Part shown: one piece after another, positions 36,407-43,901 of the stretch | Numbering within the stretch: the stretch's first letter is position 1 | Layout: each line of letters begins with the position of its first letter | The notes under the pieces: generated by a model | What the model was told of the DNA's origin: nothing | The model's database searches: none | The model's input: the letters and a program-made list of their open reading frames with translations, nothing else | Made by a program: the position numbers and the translations under genes | Source of the DNA: Marinobacter gudaonensis | GTDB lineage: Bacteria; Pseudomonadota; Gammaproteobacteria; Pseudomonadales; Oleiphilaceae | Direction of reading: 5' to 3' | DNA: 64,000 nucleotides | Assembly: GCF_900115175.1 (NCBI RefSeq) | Contig: NZ_FOYV01000001.1 | Span: forward strand, 930,001-994,000

Positions 36407-36517
36407 GGATTATTGGAGGAGGGCTTCCCAAAACCGTGGAGCGCCATGGATGGCGCGACCGAGCCCTACAGGGAAGTATTCACGGGCGTGTTTTGGGAAG
36501 CCCTCCTCCAATAATCC
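36407..36517 (+). repeat. Double-hairpin CANGGANG element, copy A
   Basis: Perfect 28-bp arms (36407-36434 and 36490-36517) enclose a 55-nt core. On the plus strand the core folds into two hairpins with loops CATGGATG (GCGC stem) and CAGGGAAG (TAC/GTA stem); their GGA triplets are 21 nt apart. The element lies between the divergent thiolase and FabG genes and points toward FabG, so it could sit in the FabG 5' leader. Its core is 50 of 55 identical to copy C, but its arms are unrelated. Confidence 0.85.
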
Positions 36518-36691
36518 CCGCTCCGAAGTCTGAAAATTTGGACTGTAAACAGTTTAGCGACAACCCGAAATGCCTCATTGGCACCCCTGACAACACCCTA
36601 CAGGCATTGAGTCAATCCAAAAACTGGCCGATTCTTTAACCTGTAGGACGATTCGCAAACCGTCATTCGAATGCAACCACAAGGAACCGCA

Positions 36692-38098
36692 ATGTCTGAC
36701 CTCTACCTGAGAATAGTCAACACCCCCGTAGGCAAGACCGCAGCCCAGTCCCTGGGCCTGCCCGCCCCGGTACCCCTGAAACGGCTCAAACGCACCGACC
36801 AGCCGTTTATTGAGGGCGACGTTCTGATTGGCGCCGCCAACGGCGGCAAGGCCATTGCAGCCCTCGGCGCCACACTCGGCGCAAGCGCAGCAACGATTCA
36901 CCACGCCAGCGGCAGTGACCGCCTGCACGACTCCGCCAAGGCCGGCAACAAGGCCCAGCCAATGGATCTCGGCTCCGAGGTATCGGAAAAGTTCAGCGCT
37001 CTGGTTTTCGATGCCACCGGCATCCGTAACCCGGAGGAGCTTCGGGCACTGTACGACTTTTTCCACCCCACCATCAAAAAGCTGGGCACCAACGCGCGCG
37101 TGCTGGTCATTGGGCAGAACCCGGCCAGTTGCCGAAAAGCGCCCCATGCAGCCGCCCAACAGGCGCTGGAAGGCTTCGTGCGCAGCGTTGGCAAGGAAAT
37201 TGGCAAGAAAGGCGCCACTGCCAACCTTCTCTGGATGGCACCAGGCGCCGAAAAGCAGCTGGACTCCAGCGTCCGCTTTTTCCTCTCGGCCCGATCGGCC
37301 TATGTCTCCGGACAGGTGGTCCGGGTCAGCAAAAGCGAGCCGGCGTCGGCAACCAACCCGGTGGCGCCCCTGAGCGGAAAGGTTGCTTTGGTCACAGGCG
37401 CCTCACGGGGCATTGGCTCCGCCATCGCCCAGACCCTGGCACGGGACGGCGCCACCGTGATCGGCCTCGACATTCCGCCAGCACTGGAAGAGCTTGAGAA
37501 AGTCACCGGCGCCATCAAGGGCAAGGCCCTGGCCTGCGACATTACCGATGACAAGGCCCCGAAACTGATCGCAGACTTTGTTGAAGAGCATTTCGGCGGA
37601 GTGGATCTGGTTATCCATAATGCTGGCATCACCCGGGACAAAACCCTCGGCAACATGCCGGAGCATTTCTGGGACATGACCATTGCCGTGAACCTTTCAG
37701 CCGAGGAACTGATCGACGAAGAACTGGCCAAGCGGGAGCTCCTGAGAGCCAACGGTCGGATTGTCTGCATCTCGTCCATCAGTGGCATTGCCGGCAACTT
37801 TGGCCAGACCAACTATTCAACGGCCAAGAGCGGCGTGATCGGCTATGTCGAGGCCATGGCCCGGCAGGTCAAGAATGGCGTGACCATCAATGCCATCGCC
37901 CCAGGCTTCATCGAAACCCAGATGACCGCCGCCATGCCGCTGACCATCCGAGAGGCGGGCCGCCGGATGAACAGCCTGTCTCAGGGCGGACTGCCGGTGG
38001 ATGTGGCGGAAGCCATTGCCTGGTATTGCAGCCCGGCGTCCGGCGGGGTGAACGGTAATGTTGTGCGGGTGTGTGGGCAGTCTCTGATCGGCAAGTAA
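36692..38098 (+). CDS. High-molecular-weight 3-oxoacyl-ACP/CoA reductase (FabG4-like SDR)
   Basis: A 468-residue SDR of the two-domain HMwFabG type. Residues 1-215 form a degenerate flavodoxin-like domain. Residues 225-468 form the catalytic Rossmann domain with LVTGASRGIGSAIAQTLA, NAGITRDKTL, CISSISGIAGNFGQTNYSTA and the catalytic Tyr-x3-Lys (NYSTAKSG). Such enzymes reduce 3-oxoacyl thioesters, often with NADH. AAGGA precedes the ATG at 36692. Divergence from a thiolase suggests a joint role in fatty acyl or hydroxyacyl metabolism. Confidence 0.88.
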   Translation: MSDLYLRIVNTPVGKTAAQSLGLPAPVPLKRLKRTDQPFIEGDVLIGAANGGKAIAALGATLGASAATIHHASGSDRLHDSAKAGNKAQPMDLGSEVSEKFSALVFDATGIRNPEELRALYDFFHPTIKKLGTNARVLVIGQNPASCRKAPHAAAQQALEGFVRSVGKEIGKKGATANLLWMAPGAEKQLDSSVRFFLSARSAYVSGQVVRVSKSEPASATNPVAPLSGKVALVTGASRGIGSAIAQTLARDGATVIGLDIPPALEELEKVTGAIKGKALACDITDDKAPKLIADFVEEHFGGVDLVIHNAGITRDKTLGNMPEHFWDMTIAVNLSAEELIDEELAKRELLRANGRIVCISSISGIAGNFGQTNYSTAKSGVIGYVEAMARQVKNGVTINAIAPGFIETQMTAAMPLTIREAGRRMNSLSQGGLPVDVAEAIAWYCSPASGGVNGNVVRVCGQSLIGK

Positions 38099-38118
38099 CA
38101 TTACAGCCGGATCGTGGA

Positions 38119-38202
38119 GTCGGATTACGCCTTTGGCTAATCCGACCTGCGGGCTGAGAGGGGATCAGTGTAGGTTGGATTAGCCGAAGGCGTAATCCAA
38201 CA
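38119..38202. repeat. REP-like inverted doublet after the FabG-like gene
   Basis: Two palindromic units face each other: GTCGGATTACGCC...GGCTAATCCGAC (38119-38146) and GTAGGTTGGATTAGCC...GGCGTAATCC (38170-38199). Each forms a stem, and together they form an inverted pair like a bacterial REP doublet. The same GTAGGTCGGATTA...TAATCCGAC unit recurs at 55188-55282. Confidence 0.75.
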
Positions 38203-38221
38203 ACACGGACCACACAAACAA

Positions 38222-38253
38222 AAAAGGGCCGATCCTTGCGGATCGGCCCTTTT
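38222..38253 (-). terminator. Intrinsic terminator of the Val-Asp-Val tRNA operon
   Basis: AAAAGGGCCGATCC-TTGC-GGATCGGCCCTTTT forms a long stem, and the minus strand continues into a T-run. It lies 9 bp past the last tRNA. The A/T flanks would let it also stop plus-strand transcription from the FabG-like gene. Confidence 0.88.
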
Positions 38254-38261
38254 CGGAATAT

Positions 38262-38337
38262 TGGTGGGTGGTACTGGGATCGAACCAGTGACCCTCGCCT
38301 TGTAAGGGCGATGCTCTCCCAGCTGAGCTAACCACCC
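38262..38337 (-). tRNA. tRNA-Val (TAC)
   Basis: A 76-nt cloverleaf on the minus strand with anticodon TAC in GCCCTTACAAGGC, T arm GGTTCGATCC and encoded CCA. It is the last gene of the tRNA operon and identical in sequence to the tRNA-Val at 38491-38566. Confidence 0.97.
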
Positions 38338-38346
38338 GGGAAAAAG

Positions 38347-38423
38347 TGGCGGAGCGGACGGGACTCGAACCCGCGACCCCCGGCGTGACAGGCCGGTATT
38401 CTAACCAACTGAACTACCGCTCC
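38347..38423 (-). tRNA. tRNA-Asp (GTC)
   Basis: A 77-nt cloverleaf on the minus strand starting GGAGCGGTAGTTCAG, with anticodon GTC in GCCTGTCACGC and ending GTCCGCTCCGCCA. It closely matches E. coli tRNA-Asp and is the middle gene of the Val-Asp-Val operon. Confidence 0.97.
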
Positions 38424-38490
38424 GCATCAATTCGGGCCCGTGGGCCTGAACCTGAAACCGGATGGGTTGATCCGGTAATGCGCTTGAAAG

Positions 38491-38566
38491 TGGTGGGTGG
38501 TACTGGGATCGAACCAGTGACCCTCGCCTTGTAAGGGCGATGCTCTCCCAGCTGAGCTAACCACCC
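38491..38566 (-). tRNA. tRNA-Val (TAC), second copy
   Basis: A 76-nt cloverleaf on the minus strand, anticodon TAC, encoded CCA, identical over the mature sequence to the copy at 38262-38337. It is the first gene of the tRNA operon in transcription order. Confidence 0.97.
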
Positions 38567-38739
38567 ACTTTCGGGCTCCGTTCTCAAACAGCCGGAGCCA
38601 TACACCCGGTTGCCAGCGCAGCTGTCTCAACCAAGTGAGAGGCGCATTTTAAGCATTTGGCTGACGGTGTCAAATATTTTCCGGGAAATTTCTGAAAAAA
38701 CCTGCAAGCCATTAAAAAGCGTACAGTTTTCGTCCAATT

Positions 38740-39000
38740 TTACTTTTTGCCGGCAGACGGTTCCGGGGCTGATTTGACGCTCCGGAGCGCAGGCTTGCGC
38801 TGCCCTGCGCGCTGGGCCTTTTCCTGCAAGGATAGCTCGCTGACCCTGGCACGCCGGTCTTCGGGGACGGATCGTTCCGCCAGTGAGCAATTCAGGTCAT
38901 CCAGACGTTTTTGCAGATCGCCCCAGCTTTCGAGGAGCTGCGGCACGACGTCGTCGGTCAACTTTTCAAAGCGGAGCCTGAGAGAATCCTTCAGCGACAT
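38740..39000 (-). CDS. Small hypothetical protein
   Basis: An 86-residue basic protein (MSLKDSLRLRFEKLTDDVVP...) that I do not recognise. The first half is predicted helical with LLESWGDLQKRLDDL; the second half is Arg/Lys-rich and ends KSAPEPSAGKK. No signal peptide, membrane segment or known motif is visible. It starts at an ATG, lies between the tRNA operon and a lipoprotein gene on the same strand, and is not explained by a larger overlapping gene, so it is probably real. Confidence 0.55.
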   Translation of the reverse strand: MSLKDSLRLRFEKLTDDVVPQLLESWGDLQKRLDDLNCSLAERSVPEDRRARVSELSLQEKAQRAGQRKPALRSVKSAPEPSAGKK

Positions 39001-39049
39001 GGTGTTTTAAATCCCGAGCGTTGTACCTGCCGACAAGTGTAGCCAGCAC

Positions 39050-39922
39050 TCAGAAAATCCACCAGCCACCGTCGGATTCCGCCTCCTCTCGACGCTCCCG
39101 CTCCCGTTCAAGTTCGGCGTATTCGCGCTCGAGCTTCTTGATTTTCCGGTCCGTTTCCAGCGGAACGGTCGGGCCGCCACCAAAGGGCCAGAACCAGGAC
39201 GCGGATTCATACTTGCCCTCGGCCTTCAAGCGCTCGAGCTCCAGTTCCCGTTCTTCCTCAAGCAACACCCGCTCGCGCTCGTAATCCACGTCTTCCGTCA
39301 CTTCCACGATCGAGGTAGCCGCGTGGTTCGGCGCCAGCAGGTCGCTGTTCAGAAAGCGGGTGGACACAAGCTCATCGGCCTGCATGGCGTAGTCACGCGT
39401 TACCAATTGCAGGTCGCCCTGGGCAAGCGGATGGTCCGGATCCAACTGCGGATGCCGCTGGTCAGGCTCCGTCAGTTCGTTATATCGAAGGTAATAGATC
39501 TTTCCGGGCTCAACCTTGAGAGTGGCGTCTGCAATCAGACTCAGACTGAAGGAATTAAGCCCTTCAAGACCCAGCAGCGGTCGGCGCATGGCAATGTGTC
39601 GCTCCCCGGGGCTGACCTCCAGCCAGGTAAAACTGTCATTGCGGATATTGAAGTAATGCGTGTCATCTATGTAGACGCTGGGCGCCTCGATCTCGTCGGC
39701 CGCCCACTGGGAGTGAGTGCGATAAAAATACAGCAGCGCGTTACGACGGTCCCAGCTGTCGTTATCAATGTGAACGAAATCGTGCCCGGACACCGGATGC
39801 AGGAACGAACCGACACTCTTGCCGATGGACTGGTACACCGTACAGCCGGACAAGGCCAGCATCAGCAGCGCCGCAGCCAGCGGCCGAAGAAAAGCGGGAA
39901 CGGAAGGCACTCGGGTTTTCAT
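39050..39922 (-). CDS. DUF2846-like lipoprotein with coiled-coil tail
   Basis: A 290-residue lipoprotein. The signal peptide ends in the lipobox LALSGC (Cys near 25). Residues about 60-165 resemble DUF2846: NALLYFYRTHSQWAADEIEA, PSVYIDDTHYFNIRNDSFTW, then EVSPGERHI and LKVEPGKIYYLRY. Residues 200-290 are a charged coiled coil (YERERVLLEEERELELERLK). Function of the domain is unknown. The ATG at 39920-39922 is preferred over a TTG at 39931. It is probably anchored in an envelope membrane. Confidence 0.78.
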   Translation of the reverse strand: MKTRVPSVPAFLRPLAAALLMLALSGCTVYQSIGKSVGSFLHPVSGHDFVHIDNDSWDRRNALLYFYRTHSQWAADEIEAPSVYIDDTHYFNIRNDSFTWLEVSPGERHIAMRRPLLGLEGLNSFSLSLIADATLKVEPGKIYYLRYNELTEPDQRHPQLDPDHPLAQGDLQLVTRDYAMQADELVSTRFLNSDLLAPNHAATSIVEVTEDVDYERERVLLEEERELELERLKAEGKYESASWFWPFGGGPTVPLETDRKIKKLEREYAELERERERREEAESDGGWWIF

Positions 39923-40054
39923 GGTTGGCAACTCTTCATCCTGATTGCGAGTTGCCTGATCATAACAACTGGCAAACGGCAGAAATGAGAGCTACCGCAA
40001 GGGCTGGCTACAAACCGTTACAAAACCCGCGATGCCGCCCGTTCAGGTCAGCGT

Positions 40055-41023
40055 TTATTGCCCGCTGACCTGGGTCCGCAGCTGATTCACTTCTTCCGAA
40101 AGCCGCACCAGCCGAGACGTGAGCTGCGACCGAGAAGCATCGATGGACTCCACCGTGCGCTTCAGGGTTGCCAGCTCTTTGTTCAGGGCCTGCACCTTGC
40201 CATCCCCGGCGAGCTGATCGGTTTCCCGCTCCAGGGCGGCCACACGCCCTTCAAGCCCGCTGATGCCAAGCTTCTGCTCCTGCTCGAAGCGACGAATCCG
40301 GTTCTCGATCACCTGATCCACATCCGCCAACTGCTGGCTGAGACGCGTCAATTGCTCCGTTGCCTGTCGGTTCGCGTCCTGCAACGCCGCCACCGACGTT
40401 TCGGTCTGGTTTTTCAGGGCGGCAATGTCTGCGGACAACGACTGACGAGCCTGCTCAACCGAGGCTTCGACCGCACCGATGGCCTTGTCATTCTCGGCCA
40501 GACCGGATTCCAGCGCGGCCAGACGCTCCTGGTGCTCGTCCAGGCGCTTCTTATTCCGCTCATTGGCCACCGCCCATAACTTGCGGATCTCGCTGTCCGC
40601 GGTATCAAGCCGCTTCTCCTGAGCCGCAATCTTGTCCTCCAGCGACTCGCCCCGCTCCTGCAGATTCTCGCCGGTTTCCGAAAGCTCACCCTCAAACCGA
40701 GCTAGCGCCAGCTTGCTCTGCCGCGCCCAATAGTCCGCTTCCTCAAGCTGACTCTCCAACGCCTGAACCCGCTGCTCCTGGGTGTACCACCCGGCACCGG
40801 CAGCCGCTGCCACCACAACCAGAAGCACCCAAAGCATTGCAGAACTGCCCCGCCTACCGCCGCCGTTGCCACCTTTTTGCCTCGCGGCTGGCTTCTCTCG
40901 AGGCGGCTCTGCCCCGCCGGCAGATGACGCCTTCGGCTTCCTGTCCGCCGGTTTCTTTGGCTCGGCACTGCCGATCGGTCGCTCGGCCCTCAGTTCATCA
41001 TCATCTGGACGGATGGGTTCCAT
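40055..41023 (-). CDS. Single-pass membrane protein with long coiled coil
   Basis: A 322-residue protein. Residues 1-62 are a charged, Pro/Lys-rich cytoplasmic region. A transmembrane helix spans about 63-82 (MLWVLLVVVAAAAGAGWYTQ), and residues 85-322 are almost continuous coiled coil with heptad-like Leu/Ala spacing. No enzymatic motif is present. I do not recognise a named family. It might bridge the periplasm or act as an envelope scaffold; this is inference. It is divergent from purE, with repeat copy B in between. Confidence 0.7.
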   Translation of the reverse strand: MEPIRPDDDELRAERPIGSAEPKKPADRKPKASSAGGAEPPREKPAARQKGGNGGGRRGSSAMLWVLLVVVAAAAGAGWYTQEQRVQALESQLEEADYWARQSKLALARFEGELSETGENLQERGESLEDKIAAQEKRLDTADSEIRKLWAVANERNKKRLDEHQERLAALESGLAENDKAIGAVEASVEQARQSLSADIAALKNQTETSVAALQDANRQATEQLTRLSQQLADVDQVIENRIRRFEQEQKLGISGLEGRVAALERETDQLAGDGKVQALNKELATLKRTVESIDASRSQLTSRLVRLSEEVNQLRTQVSGQ

Positions 41024-41134
41024 TACAGCTCCTGACTATGGACGGTTACAGCAATAGGGACTGATAATACCTGTACTTAGACGCAGGTAAAAACGATGGC
41101 TGCACCAGACGAATACTCGCAGAGAGTTCGGGGG

Positions 41135-41236
41135 CAGGGTTGGTGTTCTTCCTGGAAATGTCTGAGGCCATGGATGGCCTCAGCCAAGCGCTCAGGGACG
41201 AGCTTGTAGCGGTTTCCAGGAAGAACACCAACCCTG
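41135..41236 (+). repeat. Double-hairpin CANGGANG element, copy B
   Basis: Perfect 24-bp arms (41135-41158 and 41213-41236), with weaker pairing outside them, enclose a 54-nt core. Hairpin loops on the plus strand are CATGGATG (TGAGGCC stem) and CAGGGACG (GCTC/GAGC stem), GGA to GGA 21 nt. Compared with copy D, both internal stems differ by paired changes. It lies between the coiled-coil membrane gene and purE, pointing toward purE. Confidence 0.85.
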
Positions 41237-41318
41237 ACCTTCCCCGAGCTATAAGTTTGCATGGTACATAGGCAAAACATACAATGGCCGGCTTTCCAAT
41301 TATCACAGGATGTTGCAC

Positions 41319-41810
41319 ATGCAGCCGCTTGTAGGACTCATCATGGGCTCCAAATCCGACTGGCCCACCATGGAACACGCCGCCACCATGCTCGAAAAGC
41401 TCGGCGTACCCTACGAAACCAAAGTCGTCTCCGCCCATCGCACCCCGGACCTCCTGTTCGACTACGCCAAAACCGCCGCCGACCGCGGTCTGAAAGTCAT
41501 TATCGCCGGTGCCGGCGGCGCGGCCCACCTGCCGGGCATGGTCGCCTCCCAGACCGCCCTTCCGGTACTGGGTGTGCCTGTGCAGTCCAAAACCCTGAAT
41601 GGCCTCGATTCGCTGTTGTCGATCGTCCAGATGCCCGGTGGCATTGCCGTGGGCACCCTGGCCATCGGCAAAGCCGGTGCCACCAATGCAGGTTTGCTGG
41701 CTGCCCAGATCCTGGGCACCTTCGATGAGAGCATTCGCAACGCCGTGGAAGAATTCCGTTCGACCCAGACGCAAACCATACTGGACAACCCCGACCCTCA
41801 GGATCCGTAA
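41319..41810 (+). CDS. purE: PurE, N5-carboxyaminoimidazole ribonucleotide mutase
   Basis: A 163-residue class I PurE that converts N5-CAIR to CAIR in purine synthesis. Family motifs are [15 protein letters not shown] (residues 3-17), VSAHRTPD (catalytic His) and [20 protein letters not shown], with [20 protein letters not shown] later. The ATG at 41319 has AGGA eight bases upstream; an in-frame ATG at 41310 is possible. It is followed 37 bp later by purK, whose product supplies its substrate. Confidence 0.96.
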   Translation: MQPLVGLIMGSKSDWPTMEHAATMLEKLGVPYETKVVSAHRTPDLLFDYAKTAADRGLKVIIAGAGGAAHLPGMVASQTALPVLGVPVQSKTLNGLDSLLSIVQMPGGIAVGTLAIGKAGATNAGLLAAQILGTFDESIRNAVEEFRSTQTQTILDNPDPQDP

Positions 41811-41847
41811 CATTAACCTCTGTGCAAGAAACGGCAGGAGAGCTCAA

Positions 41848-42966
41848 ATGAGAATTGGTGTACTGGGCGCCGGACAACTCGGGAGAATGCTGGCGCTGGC
41901 CGGGTATCCACTGGCCAAGACCTTTGTTTTCTATGACATGTCTGGCAGCCCAAGCGCAGGCCTTGGCGAAGTTATCATCGACCGCGATGGCGAGTACCTG
42001 GATGACTTCCTTTCCCGAGTCGACCGCGTGACCTACGAGTTCGAGCATCTGCCGGTGGACGTAGCCGAGCAGATCGGCCGCCAAAAGCCGGTGCACCCCT
42101 GCCCCAGGGCCCTGCAGGTCTGCCAGAACCGGGAAGCCGAAAAAACCCTGTTCGGGCAACTCGGGATCCCGACTCCAGAGTGGAAAATCGCCGACAGCGC
42201 AGCCTCCCTGAAAGCAGCCGCCGAAGCACTTGGCTGCCCGGTGGTTGCCAAATCCAATACCGAGGGCTACGACGGCAAGGGCCAGGCGGTACTGAGAAGT
42301 CCGGAAGAAGCCGAAGCAGCCTGGGCGTCTATCGGTCATCCGCGGCTGATCGTCGAGAAGTTCGTGGACTTTCGCCGGGAAGTATCAATGATCGCGGTGC
42401 GAGCGGAAGACGGCGAGCTGGCGTTCTATCCGATGGCCGAGAACACCCACCACGAGGGCATTCTGCGCTACTCTATCGCTCCCGCTCCGAAGCTGGAAAA
42501 GCACATACAGGAAGACGCCGAGCGTTACATCAAGGCGCTTCTGAACGAATTGAACTACGTTGGCGTATTAACCCTCGAGCTGTTCGAGACCGCCAACGGT
42601 CTTGTTGCCAATGAAATGGCACCCAGGGTTCACAACTCCGGGCACTGGACCATCGAAGGCGCCATGACCAGCCAGTTCGAAAATCACATCCGGGCCGTGA
42701 GCGGACACCCGCTGGGCAATGTCGCGCCCCGAGGGGTGAGCTGCATGATCAATATCATCGGCGAGCATGGCGACATTGAGCGCATCCTTGAATTGCCCTA
42801 TGCCCATGTGCATCTCTATAACAAGGGAGAACGCCCGGGCCGGAAGCTGGGCCATGTGAATATTCTGGCCGACAGTTACGAGGAACTGGTCTGGCGAGTG
42901 AAGACCTGCGCCCAGTTCCTGCCGGGTTGCCCCGAGTTCAAAAGCTCTTTGACAGCAAAGGGTTGA
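41848..42966 (+). CDS. purK: PurK, N5-carboxyaminoimidazole ribonucleotide synthase
   Basis: A 372-residue ATP-grasp enzyme that makes N5-CAIR from AIR, bicarbonate and ATP. The N terminus is a Rossmann motif (MRIGVLGAGQLGRMLALAGY). The ATP-grasp core has KSNTEGYDGKGQAVL (near 135-150) and IVEKFVDFRREVSMIAVR. The metal-binding region is LTLELFETANGLVANEMAPR with VHNSGHWTIEGAMTSQFENH. The ATG at 41848 has CAGGAG upstream. It lies in an operon with purE. Confidence 0.96.
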   Translation: MRIGVLGAGQLGRMLALAGYPLAKTFVFYDMSGSPSAGLGEVIIDRDGEYLDDFLSRVDRVTYEFEHLPVDVAEQIGRQKPVHPCPRALQVCQNREAEKTLFGQLGIPTPEWKIADSAASLKAAAEALGCPVVAKSNTEGYDGKGQAVLRSPEEAEAAWASIGHPRLIVEKFVDFRREVSMIAVRAEDGELAFYPMAENTHHEGILRYSIAPAPKLEKHIQEDAERYIKALLNELNYVGVLTLELFETANGLVANEMAPRVHNSGHWTIEGAMTSQFENHIRAVSGHPLGNVAPRGVSCMINIIGEHGDIERILELPYAHVHLYNKGERPGRKLGHVNILADSYEELVWRVKTCAQFLPGCPEFKSSLTAKG

Positions 42967-43038
42967 TATCAGTCAAACCGCCCCTATAGTTGGGTGAGTG
43001 AACGTAAACACAAACAGAGAGACAGGGAGAACGACCTC

Positions 43039-43617
43039 ATGGCATTTGAACTTCCCGCACTGCCGTATGAAAAGAACGCACTGGAACCGCACATCTCTCA
43101 GGAAACGCTCGAGTACCATTACGGCAAGCACCACAACACCTACGTAACCAAGCTCAATGGCCTGATCGAAGGCACTGACAACGCCAACAAGTCGCTCGAG
43201 GACATCATCAAGAGCGCCAGCGGGCCGCTGTTCAACAACGCAGCCCAGGTCTGGAACCATACCTTCTACTGGCACTGCCTGAGCCCGAACGGCGGTGGTG
43301 AGCCCACAGGCGCCGCCAAGGAAGCCATTGAGAAAGCCTTCGGTTCTTTCGAGGACTTCAAGAAAGAATTCAACGATAAGGCTGCCAACAACTTCGGCTC
43401 TGGCTGGACCTGGCTGGTCAAGAAAGCCGACGGCAGTGTTGCCATTTTGAACACCAGCAACGCGGAGACCCCGCTGACCGGCGCCGACAAGCCGGTGCTG
43501 ACCGTCGATGTCTGGGAACACGCTTACTACATCGACTACCGGAACTCCCGCCCGAACTATCTCGAAGCTTTCTGGAGCCTGGTGAACTGGGATTTCGTAA
43601 ACGAAAACCTGGCCTGA
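43039..43617 (+). CDS. sodB: Superoxide dismutase, iron type
   Basis: A 192-residue Fe/Mn superoxide dismutase of the SodB kind. Metal ligands are visible as His in YHYGKHHNTY (near 27), His in AAQVWNHTFYW (near 74), and Asp and His in DVWEHAYYIDY (near 157 and 161). The AAQVWNHTFYW and length match iron-type enzymes; metal use cannot be proved from sequence. The ATG at 43039 follows a GGGAGA ribosome site. A strong terminator follows at 43663-43687. Confidence 0.95.
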   Translation: MAFELPALPYEKNALEPHISQETLEYHYGKHHNTYVTKLNGLIEGTDNANKSLEDIIKSASGPLFNNAAQVWNHTFYWHCLSPNGGGEPTGAAKEAIEKAFGSFEDFKKEFNDKAANNFGSGWTWLVKKADGSVAILNTSNAETPLTGADKPVLTVDVWEHAYYIDYRNSRPNYLEAFWSLVNWDFVNENLA

Positions 43618-43662
43618 TCCGGTCCGGACTCAAGCTATCGGCCCCTGGTGGCCTTAACAGAA

Positions 43663-43687
43663 ACGCCCGCCTTGCGCGGGCGTTTTT
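43663..43687 (+). terminator. Intrinsic terminator downstream of sodB
   Basis: ACGCCCGC-CTTGC-GCGGGCGT followed by TTTTT, 46 bp after the sodB stop. It is a GC-rich stem with a T-run in the plus direction. Confidence 0.9.
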
Positions 43688-43901
43688 GTGTCCATCTTCC
43701 CGACACAATTACAAATCGATACAACTGCTCTCTGAATAAATCAAAAAAATCGCCGATACTCCATGAAGATATGGTGATACTGAACCATACTGACGGGTAA
43801 CCTACAGGCCGGCCTCAAGGGGCTCGCCCATTGTCCGATTTTTTCACACAGCCGTTCGTGAAACGATCGTCCTGATGGAACCGGATTAAAGACAGTACTG
43901 A

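Noticed and set aside
36407..36517. Reading the double-hairpin elements as plain transcription terminators
   Set aside because: No T-run follows the arms, two copies lie in divergent promoter regions, and the conserved internal hairpins would be unexplained. Terminator activity by the outer stem remains possible for copy D.
38346..38605. Short frames on both strands across the tRNA operon, with phrases like GTGIEPVTLAL
   Set aside because: These are well-known false translations of tRNA genes; the tRNAs explain the sequence.
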